A stretch of DNA of 58,108 nt, from assembly GCA_031550615.1 (NCBI GenBank), contig JAVBOL010000024.1, positions 1 through 58,108 of the forward strand, in the 5' to 3' direction. Source of the stretch: JAVBOW01 sp031550615. GTDB taxonomy: Bacteria > Bacteroidota > Bacteroidia > Bacteroidales > Rikenellaceae. The notes below the pieces were generated by a model. That model saw nothing but the letters and a program-made list of their open reading frames with translations. It had not been told where the DNA came from and did no database searches. The position numbers and the translations under genes are program-made. This document shows positions 25,053-32,946 of the stretch, piece by piece (position 1 is the first letter of the stretch; every line of letters starts with the position of its first letter).

Positions 25053-25090
25053 AAGTTGCATATTTTTAGTGCGACCAAACAGCGAAAAAA

Positions 25091-26143
25091 ATGAGGAAAG
25101 TACTCATCCTTATGCTCATCACTCCCTTCACGGGATGGGCGCAGCGCCTCGGGGAGAACCAGGCGCGACGTATTTTCGAACTTCCCGTGCATTGCATCGA
25201 GGTCGAATTCCCCAATCGCATGGGGCAAACCCTGGGAGGCCCGACCGACCTTAAACGCCCCGCTGAACTGCGCCCCGTATTCTACGGATGCTTCGACTGG
25301 CACTCGGCGGTGCACGGTTATTGGTCGATCTTCAGGCTGATGAAGGATTTTCCCGCCCTGGACGAAGGGGGTCGCGTACGTGAGCTGCTCAACAAAGTTA
25401 TCACCCCGGATAACGCCGCCGTAGAGAAGGCATTCTTCGAGGATAGAAACAACCTGACCTTCGAGCGTACGTACGGCTGGGCGTGGTTTTTACAGCTGCA
25501 GGGAGAACTCTACACATGGCAGGACGCCGATGCGCAACGCTGGCGCGAGGCGCTCGCCCCGTTAGAGGAGCTGATCGTCGACCGTTACCACCACTACCTG
25601 CCAAAGCTATACTACCCGATCCGCACCGGCCAGCACGACAATACGGCCTTCGGACTATCGCTGGCGCTCGATTACGCGCGCACGGTGGGCGACGCGGGGC
25701 TCGAGCACACGATATGCACGCATGCCAGGCGGCTCTATGCCGCAGACAAGGCGTATAACCTGGGTTACGAACCGGGCGGCAACGATTTTCTCTCCCCTGG
25801 ACTCGAAGAGGCGCTGCTGCTCGGCAAGGTGCTCGCGACAGATGAATACCGCGCGTGGCTGGCGGCGTTCCTGCCCGCGCTGTTCGACCCCGCGTTCGAC
25901 ATGGCGCCCGGCAGGGTGTCCGATCGCACGGACGGCCACCTTGTACACCTCGACGGACTGAATTTCAGCCGGGCGAGTTGCCTGTACGGCATCGCCTCCA
26001 GGCTGCCCGAACTGGCGCACCTGCGGACAATAGCGGCCAACCATTTCAACTATTCGATAGGAAATATCACCGACGACCACTACATGGGCGGCCACTGGCT
26101 CGGAAGTTTCGCCCTCTACGCACTTATCAGCGCTGGGCGCTGA
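25091..26143 (+). CDS. DUF2891 family secreted protein
   Basis: 350 residues with a short signal peptide (MRKVLILMLITPFTGWA). It has the DUF2891 signature blocks: CFDWHSAVHGYW, ERTYGWAWFLQLQ, RTGQHDNTAF, GGNDFLSPGLEEALL and HLDGLNFSRA. The alternating conserved helices with His, Asp and aromatic residues suggest an alpha/alpha toroid as in glycoside hydrolases or epimerases, but no activity is established. It is a single gene, convergent with greA. Confidence 0.88.
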   Translation: MRKVLILMLITPFTGWAQRLGENQARRIFELPVHCIEVEFPNRMGQTLGGPTDLKRPAELRPVFYGCFDWHSAVHGYWSIFRLMKDFPALDEGGRVRELLNKVITPDNAAVEKAFFEDRNNLTFERTYGWAWFLQLQGELYTWQDADAQRWREALAPLEELIVDRYHHYLPKLYYPIRTGQHDNTAFGLSLALDYARTVGDAGLEHTICTHARRLYAADKAYNLGYEPGGNDFLSPGLEEALLLGKVLATDEYRAWLAAFLPALFDPAFDMAPGRVSDRTDGHLVHLDGLNFSRASCLYGIASRLPELAHLRTIAANHFNYSIGNITDDHYMGGHWLGSFALYALISAGR

Positions 26144-26159
26144 ATAGATATAATCATAT

Positions 26160-26189
26160 GGAAAGGGCGTCCCGCGGGACGCCCTTTCC
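26160..26189. terminator. perfect palindrome between DUF2891 gene and greA
   Basis: Two 15-base arms (GGAAAGGGCGTCCCG and its complement) meet without spacer. It lies between convergent genes and could end both transcripts, although neither side has a good T-run. Confidence 0.65.
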
Positions 26190-26206
26190 ACCATACAGGC
26201 TATCCT

Positions 26207-26683
26207 TTAGATAGATATATCGAGCACCTCGAAAGAGATCACCCCCGCCGGGACGGTCACTTCGACCTTGTCGCCGACTTTCTTGCCCAGCAGCGCTTTG
26301 CCGATGGGCGTGCTGGTCGAGAGCTTGCCCTCCTTGAGGTTGGCTTCGTTCTCGGACACAAGGGTGTAGACCACCTCCTTGCCGGTGGCCAGGTTGCGGA
26401 GCGTGACGCGGTTCAGTATCTGCACCTTGCTGGTGTCGATCTTCGAGCCGTCGATAATGCGCGCCTGGGAGAGCGTGGCTTCGAGTTTGGCGATACGCAT
26501 TTCGAGCATGCCCTGAGCCTCTTTGGCGGCGTCATACTCGGCGTTTTCGGACAAATCGCCCTTGTCGCGCGCCTCGGCGATCATGGCCGAAATGGCGGGA
26601 CGCTCGACGCTGCGCATCTGTTCGAGCTCGGCTTTGAGTTTCTCATAACCGCTTTCCGTCAGGTAAACGATCTGCTGTGACAT
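26207..26683 (-). CDS. greA: transcription elongation factor GreA
   Basis: 158 residues. The N-terminal coiled coil carries acidic tip residues (ARDKGDLSENAEYD) and the C-terminal FKBP-like domain contains TPIGKALLGKKVGDKV. It rescues backtracked RNA polymerase by stimulating transcript cleavage. Monocistronic, with an 85-base leader from a promoter at 26769-26798. Confidence 0.97.
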   Translation of the reverse strand: MSQQIVYLTESGYEKLKAELEQMRSVERPAISAMIAEARDKGDLSENAEYDAAKEAQGMLEMRIAKLEATLSQARIIDGSKIDTSKVQILNRVTLRNLATGKEVVYTLVSENEANLKEGKLSTSTPIGKALLGKKVGDKVEVTVPAGVISFEVLDISI

Positions 26684-26768
26684 AACGTTAATTTTTTAAA
26701 CAAAGGAAGAATCCTTTAAAAAGAAAGAATCCCGGAATTATACCCCCGGAACCCTTCGCTGTACGAAG

Positions 26769-26798
26769 CAAAGGTAAACATATTTTTTTAATTTCCAA
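26769..26798 (-). promoter_or_regulatory. promoter of greA
   Basis: On the minus strand TTG (26796-26798), 19 bases, TACCTTTG (26769-26776). It fits the Bacteroidota consensus. Confidence 0.75.
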
Positions 26799-26867
26799 CT
26801 TTTAGGGATCAGGCCCCCCTGCTGTTTTTTACGGTACGGTATTTGGCGAGAAAGAGCAAAAATTTCC

Positions 26868-26875
26868 TATCTTTG
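26868..26875 (+). promoter_or_regulatory. -7 box of cardiolipin synthase gene, leaderless arrangement
   Basis: TATCTTTG ends only 5 bases before the ATG at 26881; a TTTG lies 22 bases further upstream (26842-26845). With the box centred near -7, transcription would start within about two bases of the ATG. Confidence 0.65.
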
Positions 26876-26880
26876 CACCT

Positions 26881-28347
26881 ATGGCAATCCCTCTGGTGAT
26901 AGCCCTGTCGGGTCTGTGGAAAATTATCGTCGCGTGCTATGTCCTCTTAGCCGCGGTGTTCGTAGTCATGATCGTACACGCCAAGCGCGATCCGACCAAA
27001 GCTCTGGCCTGGATAATGCTTATCACGTTCGTACCCGTAGCCGGCATCGCGATCTATATCCTTTTCGGGCGCAACCACCGCAAAGACAAGATATTCAGCC
27101 GCAAAGAGCTCAAAGACCTGCGAACCCTCGAACAGCTATCCCGCCAGCAACTCGAATCGCTCCACGCCGCCACCGACGGCCAGTTGCCCGAGGCGCTGCG
27201 CGCCAACCGCGAGGTGATAGCCCTGCTGCTCAATAACAACAAAGCCCTGCTGACGATGCACAACCGCGTGCGGGTGCTAAACAACGGCAAGGCCACCTTC
27301 GCCGCCATGTTCGAGGCCCTGCGTGCGGCGAAAACCTCGATCCACCTCGAATACTATATCTTCGAGAGCGATCGCCTCGGCCAGAAAATCGGGCGTATAC
27401 TGATGGACAAAGCCCGCAAAGGGGTCGAAGTGAGGCTTATATACGACGACGTGGGGAGCTGGGGACTGAGCCAGCGATACCTGCGCAAGCTCCGCGCGGC
27501 GGGGGTCAAAGTGGGCTGCTTCATGCCCGTGGCGTTCCCCTGGTTCACCAGCAAAGTAAACTACCGCAACCACCGCAAAATACTCGTGGTCGACGGCCAC
27601 GTCGCATTCACCGGGGGGATCAACATCGCCGAGCGCTACCTGCGCGGGGACCACATCGGCAAATGGCGCGACACGCACCTGCGCCTGGAGGGCGAATCGG
27701 TGGCCATGCTCCAGGGCATATTCGCCATGGACTGGTATTTCGTAACCCGCGAAATACTCGACCTGCCACGTTACCTGCCCAAAAGCACCGTGACCGAGAC
27801 CTCCCCCCTGCAGATAGCCTCCTCGGGCCCCGACTCAGACTGGGCGTCCATAATGCAAGCCTTCTTCGCCGCAATAACCAAAGCGCAGAAGTATATATAT
27901 ATAAGTACCCCCTACTTCCTGCCCAACCAAGCCATAATGACCGCCCTGAAGGTCGCCGCACTGAGTGGGATAGACGTGAAAGTGATGATACCCAGCCGCT
28001 CAGATAGCAAGATAACATACTGGGCGTCACGCTCATACATCGGCGAAATGATAGACGCAGACATAAAGGTCTACCTCTACAAAAAAGGATTCAACCACTC
28101 GAAGCTCATAATGATAGACGGTCGCTTCTCCTCGGTCGGGACAGCCAACATGGACATCCGCTCATTCGAGGACAACTTCGAAGTCTCAGCCCTGATGTAC
28201 GACCCCGAGATAGCCCGCCAGTTAGAGGCCGAATTCCACAAAGACCTCACACACAGCACCCCCGCAACGAAAGAGTGGTGGGAGAACAAACCCCTCAAGC
28301 ACAGCATCTACGAATCCCTCGCCCGCCTGATGAGCCCCCTGCTGTGA
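26881..28347 (+). CDS. cls: cardiolipin synthase
   Basis: 488 residues. Two N-terminal membrane helices (about 5-25 and 38-58, the second ending in YILFGRNHRKDK) are followed by two phospholipase D HKD motifs, NHRKILVVDGHVAFTGG and NHSKLIMIDG with SVGTANMD. It joins two phosphatidylglycerols, or a related pair, to cardiolipin at the inner membrane. Monocistronic. The start is supported by the promoter box just upstream. Confidence 0.95.
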   Translation: MAIPLVIALSGLWKIIVACYVLLAAVFVVMIVHAKRDPTKALAWIMLITFVPVAGIAIYILFGRNHRKDKIFSRKELKDLRTLEQLSRQQLESLHAATDGQLPEALRANREVIALLLNNNKALLTMHNRVRVLNNGKATFAAMFEALRAAKTSIHLEYYIFESDRLGQKIGRILMDKARKGVEVRLIYDDVGSWGLSQRYLRKLRAAGVKVGCFMPVAFPWFTSKVNYRNHRKILVVDGHVAFTGGINIAERYLRGDHIGKWRDTHLRLEGESVAMLQGIFAMDWYFVTREILDLPRYLPKSTVTETSPLQIASSGPDSDWASIMQAFFAAITKAQKYIYISTPYFLPNQAIMTALKVAALSGIDVKVMIPSRSDSKITYWASRSYIGEMIDADIKVYLYKKGFNHSKLIMIDGRFSSVGTANMDIRSFEDNFEVSALMYDPEIARQLEAEFHKDLTHSTPATKEWWENKPLKHSIYESLARLMSPLL

Positions 28348-28357
28348 GGCTGTAATC

Positions 28358-28570
28358 GCGACTTTTTGTAAAAAGTCGCCTCAAAAACTCTTTTGGATAC
28401 TTCGTATCCTGGGACTACTTTGCTCGGAATTTTAAAACAAGTCAATCAGGGATGGGTCGCGTAAAACGCGACCCATCCCTGATTGACTTGTCCTAAGCTC
28501 GGACAAAATAAATCTCAGAAAACGTGGTTTTCAGAAAAGTTTTTGGTGCCGCTTTTTGCAAAAAGCGGCG
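28358..28570. repeat. 212-bp imperfect inverted repeat with nested hairpins
   Basis: The centre is a perfect palindrome with 26-bp arms (28437-28462 and 28466-28491) and an AAA loop. Each outer end carries its own hairpin: GCGACTTTTT-GT-AAAAAGTCGC at 28358-28379 and GCCGCTTTTT-GC-AAAAAGCGGC at 28548-28569. Between them the two halves still align as inverted copies with drift. It fills the space between the convergent cls and gtrA-like genes, so it may end both transcripts. No transposase is present. Confidence 0.85.
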
Positions 28571-28581
28571 ATGCGGCCCTC

Positions 28582-29097
28582 TCAATAGCGGGGGCTTCCG
28601 CGGAATGTGAAAAATTTCTGGGCCATGTAGCTGTAGGCTATCGTTACGCATGTGGTCAGGGCTTTCGACGGGGTCGGGAATATGCCGATGGCGTCGACGA
28701 AGAGTTTCATACAGACGTAGTTTATTGCCAGCGATCCGGCTACGGAGAGCATGTAACGGGTGAGTTGCCGTCCCTGGGGGATGGGTGAGCCGGGGAAGGC
28801 CACGTGGCGGTTGAGCCAGAATCCGTTGAAGAACGTTATGGGGAAGACTATCCCCAGGGCGGCGATGTGGGGTGATATTACGCTCAGTTCGAAGCCACGG
28901 GCGGCGCCGGCGGGCCATATTACCAGGTCGCTCTCGCCGAGAACATAGTGGAAAACAATGAAATACAACACCAGGTCGAGGGCCATATTCATCCCGCCGC
29001 ATGCAGCGTAGCGGAATGTCTGGCGAGGCATCAGGGAGGTGAAAGGCGGAATATAGAATAGGTCTATCGTGCCCGATATAATGGCGGAGAGCTTCAT
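28582..29097 (-). CDS. GtrA-like membrane protein
   Basis: 171 residues with four predicted membrane helices and the family hallmarks FRYAACGGMNMALDLVLYF near 28-46, NGFWLNRHVAF and a C-terminal QKFFTFR. GtrA proteins are thought to flip lipid-linked sugars used for glycan modification. Its ATG overlaps the stop of the DUF2007 gene (ATGA). No glycosyltransferase is adjacent, so the substrate is open. Confidence 0.85.
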   Translation of the reverse strand: MKLSAIISGTIDLFYIPPFTSLMPRQTFRYAACGGMNMALDLVLYFIVFHYVLGESDLVIWPAGAARGFELSVISPHIAALGIVFPITFFNGFWLNRHVAFPGSPIPQGRQLTRYMLSVAGSLAINYVCMKLFVDAIGIFPTPSKALTTCVTIAYSYMAQKFFTFRGSPRY

Positions 29098-29528
29098 TTT
29101 GCCGCTTTCTTTGTGCGGAAATCAGCGCCGCACTCGAAGCAGTGGCGGCGCCGGCTATGCCAGGGCAGGATCAGCGGTATCCCGAATAGGTATGCGGCGG
29201 CGAAAGGCGCGGCGGAGAGTCTGCGGGGCGATATATTGTCGGACATGCAGACCGGGCACAGGCCGACCCCTTCCGTCTGGTCCACCGCGGCGGCGGACGG
29301 GACGGGAGTGAGGAATCCTCCGTCGCGCAGTACTTCGAGTGCGTGTTCGACTTCGGGCGCCGGCACCTGCAGACGGATGCCCCCCACGGCATTCGAGTAC
29401 AGGTTGTTGATCTGTACGGTCATCTGGTCGCGTACGAAACAGGTCACCCCTTCCGCCTCGAGGTAGCCCTGGATGAGGGCCACCTCGTGCGGATAGGTGA
29501 ATGTCATAACCGTAACCCAGTCGGTCAT
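29094..29528 (-). CDS. DUF2007 protein with C-terminal zinc ribbon
   Basis: 144 residues from the ATG at 29528; an earlier in-frame ATG at 29570 would overlap the previous gene. Residues 1-65 resemble DUF2007, a small signal-transduction-like domain (YPHEVALIQGYLEAEGV...VGGIRLQVP). The C-terminal half has two Cys pairs, CPVC and CFEC, around a hydrophobic segment (AAYLFGIPLILPW), consistent with a zinc ribbon tethered to the membrane. Role unknown. Confidence 0.75.
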   Translation of the reverse strand: MTDWVTVMTFTYPHEVALIQGYLEAEGVTCFVRDQMTVQINNLYSNAVGGIRLQVPAPEVEHALEVLRDGGFLTPVPSAAAVDQTEGVGLCPVCMSDNISPRRLSAAPFAAAYLFGIPLILPWHSRRRHCFECGADFRTKKAAK

Positions 29529-29545
29529 CTGCCTGTGGGAGCGGG

Positions 29546-29716
29546 TTACTTCAGCGCTTCGTATTTGCACATGGCGGGCGAATGCGCCTTGCCCTCCTTG
29601 ACCAGTTTTTTGATGATCTTTGCAGCCTCGTCTTTGGTGATGCCTACGGCTTCGGCCACTTCGGCGGCTTTCAGGGCTTTGCCCGAGGAGAGGGCGGAGA
29701 GTACTTTGTCTTCCAT
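29546..29716 (-). CDS. small winged-helix/HTH protein
   Basis: 56 residues from the ATG at 29716 (MEDKVLSALSSGKALKAAEV). A helix-turn-helix is plausible over KAAEVAEAVGITKDEAAKIIKKLVKEGK, as in MarR- or LexA-like winged helices, and the chain ends right after the wing. It is probably DNA-binding. It is the first gene of a three-gene operon with the DUF2007 and GtrA genes. A TATATTTG box is at 29745-29752. Confidence 0.75.
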   Translation of the reverse strand: MEDKVLSALSSGKALKAAEVAEAVGITKDEAAKIIKKLVKEGKAHSPAMCKYEALK

Positions 29717-29744
29717 GGAAATAGGTTTACAGGTTCGTTTATAC

Positions 29745-29752
29745 AAATATAA
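29745..29752 (-). promoter_or_regulatory. -7 box upstream of small HTH gene
   Basis: TATATTTG on the minus strand, 28 bases before the ATG. No TTTG at the expected distance. Confidence 0.5.
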
Positions 29753-29789
29753 ACTTTTTCACGGATTTAAAAAAGGCAAGGTGGAAATA

Positions 29790-29820
29790 AAAAATAATTA
29801 GGCGCCTACGGCGCCTAATT
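29790..29820 (-). terminator. terminator of korB
   Basis: 11-bp arms AATTAGGCGCC (29796-29806) and GGCGCCTAATT (29810-29820) with a TAC loop, followed on the minus strand by a T-rich run. It lies 57 bases after the korB stop. Confidence 0.85.
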
Positions 29821-29876
29821 CAAGAAACATTCAAAGGGGAGAGATCTCCCTCGGCGGTGCTCAGCGTGCGAGAAAC

Positions 29877-30917
29877 CTATTTAACCTCCCAGGTTTCGCC
29901 GCTGCGCAACAGGTCGTTGACGCTGTTTATTTTGCGCTGCTGCTTTTCGTTGGCCACCTGCTCGACGACCTTGTCGTCGTAGGTCTTATCCGGCACGGCG
30001 CGGATCACGCCCAGCGCGACGGGATAATTCGGCCAGCGCATGTTAACCAGCATCATGTGCACGCCAGGGTTGGGTTCGTGGGCGTTGTGGATCATGATAT
30101 CGTCTTCGGTAACGCCGCCTTCGCCAATGCGTACGACCATCAGCTTCATGCCGATCTGCACCAGGCCCTTGTCGCGGTTCTTACCGAAGATCATCTTTTC
30201 GCCGTGGCGCAGCACTATGGTGTTGTCGGCGCGCGTTTCCTTGTCAATGGCAAAATCGGCAAAGGTCTTATCGTTGAATATCACGCAGTTCTGCAATATC
30301 TCGGTCACGGCTGCACCGTCGTGTTTGGCCGAGGCCACCAGGCACTCCTGGGTGAGGGCCATCTCGGCGTCTATCGAACGGGCGAAGAACGTGCCGCGCG
30401 CACCCAGCACCAGCTCCCCAGGGTTGAATGGGTGCTCGATAGTGCCGAAAGGCGAGGTTTTCGTGATCTTCCCGAGCTTAGAGGTGGGCGAGTACTGGCC
30501 TTTGGTAAGGCCGTATATCTCGTTGTTAAACAACATGATATTGATGTCTATGTTGCGGCGCACGGCGTGTATGAAGTGGTTGCCGCCGATGGCCAGCGAA
30601 TCGCCGTCGCCGGTGGGCACCCACACGGTGAGCTTGGGATTGGCCACCTTCACGCCTGTCGCTATGGCCGCCGCACGACCGTGTATGCCGTGGAAGCCGT
30701 AGGTCTTCACGTAGTAGGGGAAACGCGACGAGCAGCCGATGCCCGACACGAAAGTGAAACGCTCGTGCTTGTAGTGCAGCGCCGAAGCCACCTCGGGCAG
30801 GGCTTTTTGTACGGCTGCCAGTATGGCGTGGTCGCCGCAGCCGGGACACCATTTCACCTCCTGGTCGCTGCGGAAGTCGGCGGGGGTGTAGCTGTATGCT
30901 GTATTTTTCTTATTCAT
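29877..30917 (-). CDS. korB: 2-oxoacid:ferredoxin oxidoreductase, beta subunit
   Basis: 346 residues. The [4Fe-4S]/TPP region starts with KWCPGCGDHAILAA, and the thiamine diphosphate motif is GDGDSLAIGGNHF...NNEIYGLTKGQ. With the alpha subunit 9 bases upstream it oxidatively decarboxylates a 2-oxoacid, probably 2-oxoglutarate, to acyl-CoA with ferredoxin reduction. The reaction is reversible and could supply reduced ferredoxin to the hydrogenase. No separate delta/ferredoxin subunit is encoded, which is normal for the KorAB type. Confidence 0.93.
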   Translation of the reverse strand: MNKKNTAYSYTPADFRSDQEVKWCPGCGDHAILAAVQKALPEVASALHYKHERFTFVSGIGCSSRFPYYVKTYGFHGIHGRAAAIATGVKVANPKLTVWVPTGDGDSLAIGGNHFIHAVRRNIDINIMLFNNEIYGLTKGQYSPTSKLGKITKTSPFGTIEHPFNPGELVLGARGTFFARSIDAEMALTQECLVASAKHDGAAVTEILQNCVIFNDKTFADFAIDKETRADNTIVLRHGEKMIFGKNRDKGLVQIGMKLMVVRIGEGGVTEDDIMIHNAHEPNPGVHMMLVNMRWPNYPVALGVIRAVPDKTYDDKVVEQVANEKQQRKINSVNDLLRSGETWEVK

Positions 30918-30926
30918 GGCTGGCGC

Positions 30927-32783
30927 TTATTTTTTCGTGGGAAGTAAAGTGGAGAAATGCGCGGCGAGTTCCTTGACGGTGAATGGAAGTCCCTGCACCT
31001 TATTGTATTGAAGGAATTCATAGTGCTGGAACTCGGCCCTCAGGTGGCGCGCCATCTGTCCCGCGTTTAGCTCGCAGACGACGATCTTTTTGAACTTCGA
31101 GAAAATCTCTTCCAATCCGCGCGGCAGGGGGTTTATGTAGTTGATGTGGCAGAGCGAAACGGATTCGCCCTGTTGCTGCATCTCCCTCACGGCGGTTTCG
31201 AGGTGTCCGCGCGTGCCTCCCCAGCCCACTACGAGCAGCTCGCCCTTAGGCTTGCCCATAACGGTCTGTTTGGGAATGAACTGGCTTACGCGCGCCACCT
31301 TCTCGGCGCGTATGTCGACCATGCGCTGGTGGTTGGCCGGATCGTGGGACACGCTGCCCTTCATGAAATCTTTTTCGAGGCCGCCTATGCGGTGCTCCAA
31401 ACCCGGCGTTCCGGGCAGCGCCCAGGTGCGCGCCAGGCGCTTGGGGTCGCGCTTGTATGGCAGGTAGCCGCCTTCGGGCGCTTTGGTCACGATGGGCGGG
31501 GTGATCTTGGGGTAGTCGGCCATGTCGGGGATCAGCCAGGGCTGGCTGCCGTTGGCGATAAAGCCGTCGGTCAGAAGCAGCACGGGCGTCATGTGCTCCA
31601 GGGCCACCTTACCCGCCTGGAAGGCGTAGTCGAAACAGTCAGCCGGGGTGCTGGCGGCGATCACCACCATTGGGCATTCGCCGTTGCGTCCCCACAGGGC
31701 CTGTCCCAGGTCGCTCTGCTCGGTCTTGGTCGGCAGACCGGTCGAGGGGCCTCCACGCTGCACGTCGACGATCACCAGCGGTAATTCGGCCATTACGGCC
31801 AGTCCCATAGCCTCGCTCTTGAGCGAGAGCCCCGGGCCAGAGGTGGTCGTCACGGCGAAGTTGCCGGCGAAGGCCGCGCCTATCGAGGTGCAGATGCCGG
31901 CGATCTCGTCTTCGGCCTGGAGCGTCTTTACGCCCAGGTCCTTACGTTTGGCAAGCGTTTCGAGGATCGCCGTGGCTGGGGTGATGGGGTATGATCCGCA
32001 GAACAGGGGGCGTCCGCTCTTCTCCGAGGCGGCGATGAATCCCCATGCCGTGGCTTGGTTGCCGTTGATGTTGCGGTAGGTGCCTTTGGGAAGCTCCGCC
32101 GCGGGCACGTCGTAGGTGTCGGCCAACTCGTGGGTGTTGGCGGCGAAGTTCCATCCGGCCTTGAGCGCCAACTTGTTTGCCGCGGCGATCTCGGGTTTCT
32201 TCGCCCCGAATTTCTTGTCTATATATTTAAGGGTATGCTCCATCTCGCGGCTGTAGAGGTGGAAACAGATGCCCAGCGCGAACATGTTCTTGCATTTGGC
32301 GGCGGCTTTCTGGTCGAGGCCGAGCTCCTCGACGGCCTTTTTGGTCATCGAGCTGATGGGCGCGAAGATCACGTTGTGGTCCTGCAGTTTCAACTCGGCC
32401 ACAGGGTCGGCGGTCGTGAAACCGGCCTTTTCGACACCCTTGTCGTTAAACTGGTCCGCATCGACGATCACCGTCGCCGAGGCTTTGAGCCAGCGGGCGT
32501 TGGCCTTGAGCGCCGCGGGGTTCATCGCCACCAGCGTGTCGCAGTAATCGCCCGGCGTGGCGACGGCGCCGCTGCCGATATGTACCTGGAATCCCGACAC
32601 GCCGGCCACCGTGCCCTGCGGGGCGCGGATCTCCGAAGGGTAGTCGGGGAATGTGGAAACGCCGTTGCCCATCAGGGCCGAAGCGTCTGAAAAGAGGGTG
32701 CCCGTGAGCTGCATACCGTCGCCGGAGTCGCCCGAAAAACGGATGACTACATTGTCGAGCCGTACACCTTGTGTTTTATTCAT
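30927..32783 (-). CDS. korA: 2-oxoacid:ferredoxin oxidoreductase, fused gamma-alpha subunit
   Basis: 618 residues from the ATG at 32783 (MNKTQGVRLDNVVIRFSGDS); an upstream ATG at 32819 lies before the promoter box and is not used. The N-terminal ~200 residues are the gamma domain. The alpha domain begins near GSYPITPATAILE, with TTSGPGLSLKSEAMG, and ends in the CoA-binding part. The alpha-gamma fusion is typical of 2-oxoglutarate enzymes. Transcribed divergently from the CoA-transferase. Confidence 0.93.
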   Translation of the reverse strand: MNKTQGVRLDNVVIRFSGDSGDGMQLTGTLFSDASALMGNGVSTFPDYPSEIRAPQGTVAGVSGFQVHIGSGAVATPGDYCDTLVAMNPAALKANARWLKASATVIVDADQFNDKGVEKAGFTTADPVAELKLQDHNVIFAPISSMTKKAVEELGLDQKAAAKCKNMFALGICFHLYSREMEHTLKYIDKKFGAKKPEIAAANKLALKAGWNFAANTHELADTYDVPAAELPKGTYRNINGNQATAWGFIAASEKSGRPLFCGSYPITPATAILETLAKRKDLGVKTLQAEDEIAGICTSIGAAFAGNFAVTTTSGPGLSLKSEAMGLAVMAELPLVIVDVQRGGPSTGLPTKTEQSDLGQALWGRNGECPMVVIAASTPADCFDYAFQAGKVALEHMTPVLLLTDGFIANGSQPWLIPDMADYPKITPPIVTKAPEGGYLPYKRDPKRLARTWALPGTPGLEHRIGGLEKDFMKGSVSHDPANHQRMVDIRAEKVARVSQFIPKQTVMGKPKGELLVVGWGGTRGHLETAVREMQQQGESVSLCHINYINPLPRGLEEIFSKFKKIVVCELNAGQMARHLRAEFQHYEFLQYNKVQGLPFTVKELAAHFSTLLPTKK

Positions 32784-32806
32784 GACAAATTTGAGTTTTA
32801 GGTGCT

Positions 32807-32814
32807 CAAATATA
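32807..32814 (-). promoter_or_regulatory. -7 box of korAB
   Basis: TATATTTG on the minus strand, 23 bases before the korA ATG. It faces the CoA-transferase promoter 82 bases away in a shared 163-base intergenic region. Confidence 0.6.
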
Positions 32815-32896
32815 GACAATTTTTACTCTCAAAACCAAATCTGCTTATGATTTTCAATGAATGGGGCGATTTGGTCGCGCGAGGGGAAATTTTTAC

Positions 32897-32904
32897 TACA
32901 TTTG
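32897..32904 (+). promoter_or_regulatory. -7 box of CoA-transferase gene
   Basis: TACATTTG, 42 bases before the ATG at 32947. The nearest upstream TTTG (32870-32873) is 23 bases away, wider than ideal. Confidence 0.6.
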
Positions 32905-32946
32905 CGCCATTGTTATCCCGCGAACAGCAAACAAAATATAGTAAAA

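Noticed and set aside
28358..28570. Insertion sequence remnant.
   Set aside because: No transposase fragment and no direct target duplication could be recognised. Recorded instead as a palindromic repeat of unknown origin.
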